The notes under the pieces were generated by a model. That model searched no databases. It was not told where the DNA came from and was given only the letters and a program-made list of their open reading frames with translations. Shown in pieces: positions 54,976 through 63,376 of a DNA stretch of 64,000 nucleotides (the first letter of the stretch is position 1; each line of letters opens with the position of its first letter). Source of the stretch: Pseudorhizobium endolithicum (lineage in GTDB: Bacteria; Pseudomonadota; Alphaproteobacteria; Rhizobiales; Rhizobiaceae); NCBI RefSeq assembly GCF_902153245.2, contig NZ_CABFWF030000013.1, positions 202,836-266,835 on the forward strand. Reading direction: 5' to 3'. The translations under genes were made by a program, and so were the position numbers.

Positions 54976-56655
54976 CTACCGGTCCCGGAAGCGGTTGGTG
55001 ATCGGGTAGCGGCGGTCGCGTCCGAAATTCTTTCTGGTGATCTTCACGCCCGGCGCCGATTGCCTCCGCTTGTATTCGGCGAGGTAGAGAAGATGCTCGA
55101 CGCGGTGCACAGTCGCAACGTCATGACCCCGCGCGACGATATCCTCCACCGACATCTCCTGTTCCACCAGGCATTCCAGGATGTCGTCGAGCACCGGATA
55201 GGGAGGCAGCGAATCCTGGTCCGACTGGTTCGGCCGCAATTCGGCCGAGGGCGCCTTGGCGATGATATTCTTCGGGATCACCTCCCCGCTCGGCCCCAAG
55301 GCGTTGGGCGGCAGGTTCCTGTTGCGCCAGTCGGCGATCGCGTAGACCTGCATCTTGTAGAGGTCCTTGATCGGATTGAAACCGCCGTTCATGTCGCCAT
55401 AGAGCGTTGCATAGCCGACCGACATCTCCGACTTGTTGCCGGTCGTCACCACCATGGCACCGAACTTGTTCGAGATTGCCATCAGGATCGTCCCGCGCGC
55501 GCGGCTCTGCAGGTTTTCTTCGGTGATGCCTTCCTCCGTGCCTTCGAAGAGTTCGGAGAGCGAGGATAGGAATCCCTCCACCGGTTCCGCGATCGGCACG
55601 ATGTCGTAGCGCGTCCCGAGCGCCCTGGCGCAGTCGGCAGCGTCCTTGAGGGATTCCTCGGAGGTGTAGCGATAGGGCAGCATCACCGTGCGCACCCGTT
55701 CCTCGCCCAGCGCATCCACGGCAATCGCCGCGCAGACCGCCGAATCGATGCCGCCGGAAAGCCCCAGCACCACGGATTTGAAGCCGTTCTTGTTGACGTA
55801 GTCCCGGAACCCCAGCACGCAGGCGCAGTAGTCGGCCTCCTCCTTTTCGGGAAGGCGCGCCATCGGCCCGTTGGTGCAGCGCCAGCCGTCCTGGCCCTTT
55901 CGCCAGTCGGTCACCGCGATCGCCTTCTCGAACTGGCTCATCTGGAAGGCCAGCGCCCTGTCGGCATTGAAGCCAAAGCTCGCCCCGTCGAAGACCAGTT
56001 CGTCCTGGCCGCCGAGCTGGTTTGCATAGATCATCGGCAGGCCGGTCTCGATCACCTGCCTGAGCACCACCTGGTGGCGGACATCGACCTTGCCCCGGTA
56101 GTATGGCGAACCGTTCGGCGACAGCAGGATTTCCGCGCCGCTCTCCGCAAGCGTCTCGCAGACACCGAGATCGCCCCAGATATCCTCGCAGATCGGGATG
56201 CCGAGACGCACGCCCCGGAAGTTCACCGGCCCCGGGATCTCGCCCGCGACGAAGACCCGCTTCTCGTCGAACTCGCCGTAGTTCGGCAGGTCGACCTTGT
56301 CGCGAACAGCGACAATTTTGCCCCCGTCGAGCACGGCGACGGAGTTGTGGCGGCCGCGCTCCGCCTGCCGCGGAAAGCCCATGATCACGCCCGGACCGCC
56401 GTCCGCGGTATCGGCCGCCAATGCCTCCACAGCCCTCAGGCACGCCTTGAGGAATGCAGGTTTCAGGACCAGGTCTTCGGGCGGGTAGCCCGACATGAAC
56501 AGTTCGGTGAAGAGCACCAGATCCGCCCCTTCGCGGGCGGCCTCGGCCCTCGCCTCCCGCGCCTTGGCGAGGTTCTGGACAACGTCGCCGACGGTCGGGT
56601 TGATCTGGGCGACGGCGATGCGCAACGCGCGGCTTTCGGGCTCTTCCTGGGTCAT
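54976..56655 (-). CDS. nadE: Glutamine-dependent NAD+ synthetase
   Basis: A 559-residue two-domain enzyme, last step of NAD synthesis (amidation of nicotinate adenine dinucleotide). The N-terminal nitrilase-type glutaminase has the Glu region FTELFMSGYPPEDL, the Lys region NYGEFDEKRVF and the Cys nucleophile in GIPICEDIWGD. The C-terminal synthetase has the PP-loop VLGLSGGIDSAVCA and the ATTGNKSEMSVGY-like VVTTGNKSEMSVGY. The ATG at 56655 (MTQEEPES) was preferred to a GTG two codons upstream. It is divergent from the LTA-synthase-like gene. Confidence 0.96.
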   Translation of the reverse strand: MTQEEPESRALRIAVAQINPTVGDVVQNLAKAREARAEAAREGADLVLFTELFMSGYPPEDLVLKPAFLKACLRAVEALAADTADGGPGVIMGFPRQAERGRHNSVAVLDGGKIVAVRDKVDLPNYGEFDEKRVFVAGEIPGPVNFRGVRLGIPICEDIWGDLGVCETLAESGAEILLSPNGSPYYRGKVDVRHQVVLRQVIETGLPMIYANQLGGQDELVFDGASFGFNADRALAFQMSQFEKAIAVTDWRKGQDGWRCTNGPMARLPEKEEADYCACVLGFRDYVNKNGFKSVVLGLSGGIDSAVCAAIAVDALGEERVRTVMLPYRYTSEESLKDAADCARALGTRYDIVPIAEPVEGFLSSLSELFEGTEEGITEENLQSRARGTILMAISNKFGAMVVTTGNKSEMSVGYATLYGDMNGGFNPIKDLYKMQVYAIADWRNRNLPPNALGPSGEVIPKNIIAKAPSAELRPNQSDQDSLPPYPVLDDILECLVEQEMSVEDIVARGHDVATVHRVEHLLYLAEYKRRQSAPGVKITRKNFGRDRRYPITNRFRDR

Positions 56656-56761
56656 ATCCACGACTTAGCGCAGGCCGGAAAACTCGGCAACGGCGCAGTC
56701 GGGCAGATCGTGCATGGGGATGATGCAACTTTGTTGGCCGGAAGGGGTTCACCTCCGGTTC

Positions 56762-56790
56762 ATGACGGTTATGTGACGGTTTCATGACAA
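56762..56790. promoter_or_regulatory. Triple Pho-box-like direct repeat
   Basis: ATGACGG-TTAT-GTGACGG-TTTC-ATGACAA gives three 7-bp units at exactly 11-bp spacing (56762, 56773, 56784). Read on the minus strand they are TTGTCAT, CCGTCAC and CCGTCAT, matching PhoB half-site CTGTCAT at 6, 5 and 6 of 7. Two such units make a Pho box; three suggest cooperative binding. It lies 22 bp before the LTA-synthase-like start and 107 bp before nadE. Confidence 0.55.
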
Positions 56791-56812
56791 GGGAAATGCG
56801 TGGAGTACGACC

Positions 56813-58765
56813 GTGGCCGAAGCCGCCAAGAGACCGGTATCATTCGCAAAGACTCCGACCGGCGCTCCGGCACGGAATTCGTGGGCGTTTCATCATGGTG
56901 CGGTTGTCGGCCTGCTCTTCATCCTGTCCGTCGCTCTCGTCGCTGCCGTCGAAGCCTTGGCGGGCCGGGATTTGGAAGCGGTTCCGGCATTCCTGCTGTC
57001 GCTGCCCGGCTTGACGACGACGGTCGCCGTTTTCGTCGTCGCCCTTGCCCTGGACGTGGCTATGGGACGGGCGTTCCGCTCCCTGCTTCTGATCGCGCCT
57101 TTGACCCTTTTGCTCGCCTTCATATCCGGCGAAAAGCAGAAGTATCTCTCCGATCCTCTCTATCCCTCGGACCTTCTCTTCGCCCGTCAGATCAAGGAGT
57201 TGCTGCCGGTCATGGTCAGTGCGCAACCGGTGCTCGCGGCGGGCCTATGCCTGGTGACGTTGCTGGCCCTCGTGCTGCTCTGCTATTGTGCCTTCTTCGC
57301 CTGGAACCGCTTTCCGCTGCTCTCCTCGCGCGCCCGCCTCTTCCGCCTCGTCTTCTCCCTGCCCTTCCTCCTCGGCTTCACGCCGATGATGAAGTACACC
57401 GACTATTCCTGGCTGCGGGATCGGCTGTCGATCACGCCCATGATGTGGGACCAGGCGGCGAACTACAGCCACAACGGCTTCCTCATCGCCTTTGCGTTCA
57501 ATGCGCCGATGTCGCACGTCACGCCGCCGGCCGGCTATGGTGCCGAAGCCATCGCCGGTCTGCCGATCGATCCCTCCGCATTTGCCGTATCGCGCAAGCC
57601 GCCGCCCGATGTCATCGTCATCATGAGTGAGTCACTATGGGATCCGACCAGGCTGCCCGGCGTCGATTTCGCGTCCGATCCCATGCCGACCATCCGCAAG
57701 AACCAGGCGGGCAATGTCTTCTCGCCCGAGTTCGGCGGAATGACCGCCAATGTCGAGTTCGAGGCGTTGACGGGCTTCTCCAACGCCTTCCTTCCCTATG
57801 GAAGCATTCCCTACCAGCAATATCTCCGCCGGCCGGTCCCGTCGCTTGCCCGCTTCTTCCGCGAGAAAGGCTACACCTCGGTCGCTCTTCATCCGTTCGA
57901 GGGCTGGTTCTGGAACCGCAACAATGTCTATCAGCATCTCGGCTTCGACACGTTCCTCTCCCAGGACCAGTTGCCTGAACTCGAGAAGCGGGGAATGTTT
58001 GCCTCCGACACAGCGCTGGTGGACCAGATCATCCGGGTGGGCGAAGATAGCGAAAGCCCGCTCTTCCTGTTCGCGGTCACCCTGCAGGGACATGGACCCT
58101 ATGAGGCGAGCCGATATCCCAGGCCGCAGGTGAAGGCCGAAAGCACCCTATCCGCAGGCGCGACGCAGCAGGTGGAAACCTATGCCGAAGGCGTCCGTGA
58201 AGCCGATTCGAGCCTCGCGCGGCTGATGGACTGGGCGAAGGAGCGCCCGCGCGAAACCATTATCGTGCTCTTCGGCGATCATCTGCCGCCGCTCGGCCAA
58301 GCCTTTGTCGAAAGCGGCTACATGCAGGATGCCGTGGCGACACGCCGTGCACCGCTCGAAACCATGCTTAAGGAGCACGAGACACCGCTGATCCTCTGGT
58401 CTTCCCGGACCGGACCGCGAAAGGACCTCGGCACCATCAGCCCCGCCCTTCTTTCCCACCACATCGTGGCATCGGCGGGCTTCAACGATCCCTTCTACAC
58501 GGACTTCCTGGGCAGGATAGCGGATCGCTTTACGGTCATCGACCGCTACATGCTGGTCGGGGCCGACGGCGCGTCGAGGCCCGGCTGGGCCGACGGCAGC
58601 GAGGCCACGCCTGCGCTGCTCGGCGAGTACCGGCTTCTGCAGCACGACATGATCTTCGGAGATCAGTTCGCCCGCGACCGCTTCTTCCCGGCCTTGCGGG
58701 AGGCGGAGACGTCCGGCGAGGAACCGGTGGCCGCCCTGTCTCAGGGCCCGCGGCTGCCGGGATAG
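56813..58765 (+). CDS. LTA synthase/phosphoglycerol transferase-family membrane enzyme
   Basis: A 650-residue protein. About five membrane helices fill the first ~210 residues, followed by a periplasmic sulfatase-fold domain. Active-site features include Glu273 in IIVIMSESLW-type context, nucleophile Thr311 in FGGMTANVEFEALTGF, the HPFEGWFWNRN block and Asp489-His490 in LFGDHLPP. This layout fits LTA synthase-like transferases that move phosphoglycerol or phosphoethanolamine from phospholipids to glycans; in rhizobia cyclic beta-glucan is a plausible acceptor (inference). The start is a GTG behind TGGAG. Its last 25 bp overlap the opposite GFA gene. Confidence 0.88.
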   Translation: MAEAAKRPVSFAKTPTGAPARNSWAFHHGAVVGLLFILSVALVAAVEALAGRDLEAVPAFLLSLPGLTTTVAVFVVALALDVAMGRAFRSLLLIAPLTLLLAFISGEKQKYLSDPLYPSDLLFARQIKELLPVMVSAQPVLAAGLCLVTLLALVLLCYCAFFAWNRFPLLSSRARLFRLVFSLPFLLGFTPMMKYTDYSWLRDRLSITPMMWDQAANYSHNGFLIAFAFNAPMSHVTPPAGYGAEAIAGLPIDPSAFAVSRKPPPDVIVIMSESLWDPTRLPGVDFASDPMPTIRKNQAGNVFSPEFGGMTANVEFEALTGFSNAFLPYGSIPYQQYLRRPVPSLARFFREKGYTSVALHPFEGWFWNRNNVYQHLGFDTFLSQDQLPELEKRGMFASDTALVDQIIRVGEDSESPLFLFAVTLQGHGPYEASRYPRPQVKAESTLSAGATQQVETYAEGVREADSSLARLMDWAKERPRETIIVLFGDHLPPLGQAFVESGYMQDAVATRRAPLETMLKEHETPLILWSSRTGPRKDLGTISPALLSHHIVASAGFNDPFYTDFLGRIADRFTVIDRYMLVGADGASRPGWADGSEATPALLGEYRLLQHDMIFGDQFARDRFFPALREAETSGEEPVAALSQGPRLPG

Positions 58766-59145
58766 CGCGGCCGCCCGTCCTCCGGCAGTTCGTAGAAGTC
58801 GGCCTTGTCGTCGCAGAAGATGTGGTAGCCCACGGCAAGCCCGCTCGGCTGGTCGAACGCGCCGGCAAGGATGGAGACATAGTCGGCGCCATCCTCCTGC
58901 CAGAACAACGCGGAGCCGCAGGTCGCACAGAAGCCGCGGCGGGCACGGTCGCTCGCGCGGTACCACCGTAGATCGTCCTGCCCCTCGACCTCCAGGTCGG
59001 CAACTTTCACATTGGTCGCCGCATCGTAGAGCCCGGTCTGGCGCCGGCAGTGCGAACAGTGGCAGGCGATGATTTCGCGTAACGGCCCGCGCGTGACGAA
59101 CGACACCGTGCCGCACAGACAACGGCCCCTGTTTTCCTGCCCCAT
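58741..59145 (-). CDS. GFA-family (glutathione-dependent formaldehyde-activating-like) protein
   Basis: A 134-residue zinc-binding protein of the GFA/Mss4-like fold. Zinc ligands are visible as CLCGTV, CHCSHCRRQTG and FCATCGSALFW. The remainder includes YVSILAGAFDQPSG, typical for the family. Despite the name, most members have no proven formaldehyde role. The 3' end overlaps the LTA-synthase-like gene tail-to-tail by 25 bp. Confidence 0.9.
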   Translation of the reverse strand: MGQENRGRCLCGTVSFVTRGPLREIIACHCSHCRRQTGLYDAATNVKVADLEVEGQDDLRWYRASDRARRGFCATCGSALFWQEDGADYVSILAGAFDQPSGLAVGYHIFCDDKADFYELPEDGRPRYPGSRGP

Positions 59146-59225
59146 GACTATCCTCCGCTGCCGTCAGCCTAGGAATGCGGTTCCTAAGGTCAAACGCATT
59201 CCGTTGATCCTAAGCATCAACCGAA

Positions 59226-59265
59226 GATGCCAAAGCCGCCGGATCGCTCCGGCGGCTTTGGCATC
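59226..59265 (-). terminator. Perfect 18-bp inverted repeat after the OmpA-like gene
   Basis: GATGCCAAAGCCGCCGGA pairs without mismatch with TCCGGCGGCTTTGGCATC around TCGC. It begins 16 bp past the OmpA-like stop. It lacks a long T-run, but the stability suggests a terminator or mRNA-end stabiliser. Confidence 0.75.
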
Positions 59266-59281
59266 GAGGATCGGCAGTGTT

Positions 59282-61384
59282 TTACTGGTTGGACGCGACC
59301 GGTTTCACCAGCGGCGTGATCCGGCGGATCGTGACGCGGCGGTTTTCCTGCTCGGCACCTTCCGTCCTGATCTTCAGGTAGCGCTCGCCATAGCCCTGGG
59401 TTGTCAGGTTCTCCGGCGGGATGCCGAAGGCCTCCGTCAGGACCACGGCCACCGATTCGGCGCGCTCGTCGGAGAGGATGAGGTTGCTCTCATCCGAGCC
59501 CACCGCGTCGGTATGGCCCTCGATCAGGAAGGTCTCAGCCGGGTTGTCCTCGAGGATCTTGTTCATGGCTTCCGCCACCTTGCGCAACGAGGTCGCCTGG
59601 TTCATCGGGATCTCGGCACTGCCCGTGGCGAACTTGATCGTATCGAGGTCGATCCTCCGCGCCTTGTCGCGGATACGGGCCGAATACTTCACCTCATCGA
59701 TCGAGTAGACCCGCTCGACGCGTTCCACCGGCGGCTGATCGAGAAACTCGTAGTAATCGCGGTCAGGGTCGCTGGAGGTATCGATGATATACTCGTCGAG
59801 CGGCACCGTCAGGCGCATCGGCGGCAGCTCGCGGCCCGGATCGCGCCAGACATACTCCTCGTCCTCGTAGAGTTCGGGAGCGTAGTAGAGCACGTATTCC
59901 TCGCCATCGATGATGCGCGACCGCTGCACGACGACACCATAGCTGTTGCGGATCGTCACCACCTGCACGCCGCCCGGCCGTTCGACCACCTCGCGGTAGC
60001 GCTCGCCCGGCAGGCGCTCGTAATAGACCTCGCCGCCGTCGCGGTAGAAGCGGCGGGAATCGTCATGGCGCACGATCGTCCGGTCGTCGATGGAGATGAT
60101 CACCCGCGTGTCGTCGTCATCGCGGCCACGACGATCACGGTCACGCCGGCGGTCGCCGTCCCGATACTCCCAACCTTCGATGCGGCGGAATTCCGGCCGG
60201 CCGTCGATCCGCTCGCCCTCGAAGGAGGTGGCGGCGCGAAGCTCCAACGTGCCCCGTTCCTGCAGGGGTGCCTGAGCCTCGGCGTCGGACGTGGGGGGCG
60301 CCGGCGCAGCGGCTGCGGCAGCCGGCGCTTCCGCCGGAGCTCCGGCGGCCGGAGCTTCGGTCGTGGTGGTGGTGGTCGTAGTCGTTGTTGTGGTCGTTGT
60401 TGCGGATTCCTTCTGGCTGTCCAGCACGGCAGCGCCGTTCTCGACCGGCAGCACCACGGTCTCGCCCTCCTCGGCGGAAGACGGATCCTCGGCAAGCTGC
60501 TGGGCGCGTTCCACCTGCTCGGGCGTCGTCGCTACCGCCGGCTCGGTCGGCTGGCCAGCGGCACCGGACTGCTGATCCGCAGCGCCGCCGTCCGCGGGTG
60601 CGGCTTCGCCCTCGGCGGGCACGGATTGCTCCGGCGCTTCTTCGGACTGGGCCGCGGGCGCATCGGCAGCCGGAGCCTCCGGAGCGGCGGGCGCTTCGGT
60701 GGCGTCAGGCTGTTGTTCGCCTTCGGCCGGAGCCTGCTCTTCCGCAGACGGTGTCTGCTCTTCGGCGGCCGGCGCCTCGTCCGTAGCAGGAGCCTCGTCC
60801 GTCGCGGGGGCCTCTTCTGCGGCAGGAGCCTGCTCCGTCTCCGGCTCTTCGGCCGGGGCCTCTTCGGCCGGCTGCTCTTCCTGCGCCGGTGCCGTTTCCG
60901 CGGCGGGCTCTTCGGCTTCGGGTGCGGCTTCGGCTTCAGGCGCTTCCTCCGCCTGTGTCTCGGCCGGCGCCTCGGGTTCGGGCTCGGGCGCTACTTCGGG
61001 CTCCGGCGCAGCTTCCGGTTCCGGCTCGGGTGCGGCCTCAGGCTCAGGCTCCGGTTCAGGTTCCGGCTCGGGCGCTACCTCCGCAGGTGCCTCCTGCTGT
61101 GCTTCGGGGGCCGGCTCCGGCGCCGGTTCTTCGGCCTGCGGTTCTTCGGCCGGCGGCTCTTCCGCGGGAGCCTCCTCGGCCGGAGCTTCCTCCTGCTGCT
61201 CCTGCTCTTCCTGCGGGGCGGCTCCCGGCGGCAGGATCAGCTGCTCCTGGACCTGGATGACGTCGCCCTGCACTCCGGTCTTGAGCGGCACCGTCAGCGG
61301 CACGGCGGCGGCCGGCTGCATCATCAGCGGCAGCGACACGATCGGCGCCGCGACACTGGCGAACAGTCTGGATTTGATGGACAT
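59282..61384 (-). CDS. OmpA-family protein with long Glu/Ala/Pro-rich region
   Basis: A 700-residue exported protein. A signal peptide (SRLFASVAAPIVSLPL) is followed by a low-complexity region of about 280 residues of EAPAEE/EPEPEP-type repeats. A run of 14 Thr comes next, then an Arg/Asp-rich patch and a middle domain with repeated Tyr-rich strands (GGEVYYERLPGERYREV). A C-terminal OmpA peptidoglycan-binding domain ends it (IEGHTDAVGSDESNLILSD, TTQGYGERYLKIRT). It probably bridges outer membrane and peptidoglycan. The ATG at 61384 follows GAGGAG. It is divergent from the ABC importer. Confidence 0.9.
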   Translation of the reverse strand: MSIKSRLFASVAAPIVSLPLMMQPAAAVPLTVPLKTGVQGDVIQVQEQLILPPGAAPQEEQEQQEEAPAEEAPAEEPPAEEPQAEEPAPEPAPEAQQEAPAEVAPEPEPEPEPEPEAAPEPEPEAAPEPEVAPEPEPEAPAETQAEEAPEAEAAPEAEEPAAETAPAQEEQPAEEAPAEEPETEQAPAAEEAPATDEAPATDEAPAAEEQTPSAEEQAPAEGEQQPDATEAPAAPEAPAADAPAAQSEEAPEQSVPAEGEAAPADGGAADQQSGAAGQPTEPAVATTPEQVERAQQLAEDPSSAEEGETVVLPVENGAAVLDSQKESATTTTTTTTTTTTTTEAPAAGAPAEAPAAAAAAPAPPTSDAEAQAPLQERGTLELRAATSFEGERIDGRPEFRRIEGWEYRDGDRRRDRDRRGRDDDDTRVIISIDDRTIVRHDDSRRFYRDGGEVYYERLPGERYREVVERPGGVQVVTIRNSYGVVVQRSRIIDGEEYVLYYAPELYEDEEYVWRDPGRELPPMRLTVPLDEYIIDTSSDPDRDYYEFLDQPPVERVERVYSIDEVKYSARIRDKARRIDLDTIKFATGSAEIPMNQATSLRKVAEAMNKILEDNPAETFLIEGHTDAVGSDESNLILSDERAESVAVVLTEAFGIPPENLTTQGYGERYLKIRTEGAEQENRRVTIRRITPLVKPVASNQ
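60359..60403 (-). repeat. Poly-threonine coding tract in the OmpA-like gene
   Basis: A run of 14 consecutive Thr codons, made of mixed ACC, ACG and ACA/ACT. The mixed codons suggest selection for the residue rather than fresh slippage, although the repeat could still vary in length between strains. Confidence 0.85.
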
Positions 61385-61713
61385 CGATTTCTCCTCGACT
61401 AGGGATGTCGTCCCTTCTTCACGCGTCCTTATGCCGGACGTCGAGCGCAACAGCGCGGGCGCTCAACGGCGCTCCGCCCGATTGGTTCCCCCTGAGGGTG
61501 GGACTGCAGGCCTGAACCTCCGGTGAACGGCTCCGTGGCGGAAGGACCGGTCAAAGACCCTGGCGCCGGCCCCGCGACCTGCACGTAAAATGCCGTTGCA
61601 TTTCGCCGTCAGCCGGTATCTAAAAAAGCATGGCCGAGCCCCCGGCTCCGGCCCATCCGGCATGGACAGGACAAGATCAACAGCCGTGCCGGCCGCCAAC
61701 AGAGAGGATCAAA
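61385..61713. other. Intergenic region between OmpA-like gene and ABC importer
   Basis: A 329-bp gap between divergent genes that must hold both promoters. Short GC-rich inverted repeats occur, and an AT-rich patch lies near 61620, but I see no clear operator, RNA gene or ORF. Confidence 0.5.
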
Positions 61714-62484
61714 ATGCGTATCGCTCCCCAATTTCTCGCCGCCGCCTCGATTGCGGCTCTGGCCCTTTTCGCCGGTTCCGCATCGGCGCAGGAAAAGGTC
61801 GTCATCGCCACCGAAGGCGCCTATCCCCCCTTCAACTACACCGATACCGACGGCTCCCTGAAGGGCTTCGATGTCGACATCGCCAACGCGCTCTGCGAGC
61901 AGATGAAGGCGAACTGCGAAATCGTCGCCAACGACTGGGACGGCATGATCCCGGCGCTGCAGGCCAAGAAGTTCGACGCCATCATCGCGTCAATGTCCAT
62001 CACGCCTGAACGCCTCCAGCAGGTCGACTTCTCCAAGAAGTACTACAACACCGGGCCGGCGATCGCCGTGCCGAAGGATTCCGAGATCACCGACCTGGAA
62101 GGCCTCAAGGGCAAGACCCTCGGCGCTCAGACTTCAACCACCCATGCGAACTATGCCGAAAAGCACATGCCGGATTCCGAGCTCAAGCTCTATCCGACGG
62201 CAGACGAGTACAAGCTCGACGTCCAGAACGGCCGGGTCGACGCCGTGATCGACGACGTCGTCGTCCTGTCCGAATGGGTGAAGTCCGACGAGGGCGCCTG
62301 CTGCAAGATCCTGACCCCTCTCACTCCCGACGTGGAGATCAACGGCGAGGGCGCCGGGATTGCCGTGCGCAAGGGCGATCCGCTGGCCGACAAGTTCACC
62401 GCGGCGATCGCGGCCATCCGCGAGAGCGGCAAGTACAAGGAAATCAGCGACAAGTACTTTGATTTCGACGTCTACGGCGAATAA
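61714..62484 (+). CDS. Polar amino-acid ABC transporter substrate-binding protein
   Basis: A 256-residue periplasmic protein. The signal peptide AASIAALALFAGSASAQ is followed by the family 3 solute-binding fold: VVIATEGAYPPFNYTDTDG, LKGFDVDIANALCEQM, DWDGMIPALQAKKFDAIIASMSITPER (split here: DWDGMIPALQAKKFD and IIASMSITPER) and AVIDDVVVLSEW. It resembles lysine/arginine/ornithine/histidine-binding proteins. The start follows AGAGAGGATC. It is followed by a probable attenuator and two permease genes. Confidence 0.92.
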   Translation: MRIAPQFLAAASIAALALFAGSASAQEKVVIATEGAYPPFNYTDTDGSLKGFDVDIANALCEQMKANCEIVANDWDGMIPALQAKKFDAIIASMSITPERLQQVDFSKKYYNTGPAIAVPKDSEITDLEGLKGKTLGAQTSTTHANYAEKHMPDSELKLYPTADEYKLDVQNGRVDAVIDDVVVLSEWVKSDEGACCKILTPLTPDVEINGEGAGIAVRKGDPLADKFTAAIAAIRESGKYKEISDKYFDFDVYGE

Positions 62485-62501
62485 GCTGCAGATAACCCCG
62501 A

Positions 62502-62544
62502 GAAGATCGGTGGACGGCTTGCCCTTCCGCCGATTTTCTTTTTT
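62502..62544 (+). terminator. Intra-operon attenuator after the binding-protein gene
   Basis: GAAGATCGGTGGA pairs with TCCGCCGATTTTC (with one G-T pair), followed by TTTTCTTTTTT. It lies between the binding-protein and permease genes on the same strand. This would let most transcripts stop after the binding protein, which is needed in excess. Confidence 0.78.
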
Positions 62545-62593
62545 AACAGAGGCACGATAACAAGCGGCGAAGCCGCAAGGGGAAAGCATTTTG

Positions 62594-63376
62594 ATGAGCG
62601 GATGGTTCTCCGCCCTCGCCACGGCGCTCGATCCGCTCTGCGGGCAGGTCGGTATCTTCACGCTCCTCGGCGGTGACGGCCTCGTCAGTTGCGGCGCCGG
62701 CGGGTGGGGCGACGAGATCGCCTTCGGCGTCAAGGTTACGATCACTCTCGCCGTCGCCACCCTTCCCTTCGGCCTCCTGCTCGGCTTCCTGATCGCGCTC
62801 GCTGCGCAATCCGAAGACAAGTTGCTGCGCGCTGCGGTCGGCGTATACACGACGATCTTCCGCGGGCTTCCTGAACTGCTGACACTCTTCATCGTCTATT
62901 ACGGCCTGCAGTTGCTGCTCCAGTCCATCCTCGGCTGGATGGGCGTCGAGCAGCGGATCGAGATCAACGCCTTCCTCGCCGGCATGATCGCGCTGGCCGT
63001 GGTATTTTCCTCCTATGCGTCCGAAGTGCTGCTCTCGGCATTCCGGGCCATCCCGAGAGGTCAGTACGAAGCGGGTGACGCGCTCGGCCTGCATCGGTCG
63101 CGAACCATGATCCTCCTCATCCTGCCGCAACTCATCCGCATCGCCCTGCCCGGCCTCGGCAATCTCTGGATGATCCTGCTCAAGGATACGGCTTACGTAT
63201 CGATCATCGGCTTGTCGGATATCGTGCGCCAGACAAGTGTTGCGGCCCGGGTCAGCAAGGAGGCATTCTTCTTCTATTTCCTGGCCTGCCTGCTCTATCT
63301 CGTGCTGGCGATCCTCTCCTCCTTCGGGCTCAGCTTCATCGAGCGCTGGTCCAGGCGCGGCGAGGCGCGCCGATGA
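62594..63376 (+). CDS. Polar amino-acid ABC transporter permease (HisQ-like)
   Basis: A 260-residue inner-membrane permease with about five helices. The opening GVKVTITLAVATLPFGLLLG and FRGLPELLTLFIVYYGLQLL are typical. The EAA loop (AFRAIPRGQYEAGDALGL) contacts the ATPase. It is of the HisQ/HisM type and forms a heterodimer with the next gene product. The ATG at 62594 was chosen over an adjacent TTG. Its stop overlaps the next start (ATGA). Confidence 0.93.
   Translation: MSGWFSALATALDPLCGQVGIFTLLGGDGLVSCGAGGWGDEIAFGVKVTITLAVATLPFGLLLGFLIALAAQSEDKLLRAAVGVYTTIFRGLPELLTLFIVYYGLQLLLQSILGWMGVEQRIEINAFLAGMIALAVVFSSYASEVLLSAFRAIPRGQYEAGDALGLHRSRTMILLILPQLIRIALPGLGNLWMILLKDTAYVSIIGLSDIVRQTSVAARVSKEAFFFYFLACLLYLVLAILSSFGLSFIERWSRRGEARR

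Noticed and set aside
59069..61402. Long plus-strand open frame (and another at 60699-61526) opposite the OmpA-like gene
   Set aside because: It is Arg/Gly- or Ser/Gly-rich low complexity created by the repeated Glu/Ala/Pro codons of the real gene; the real gene has a signal peptide, a ribosome binding site and an OmpA domain.
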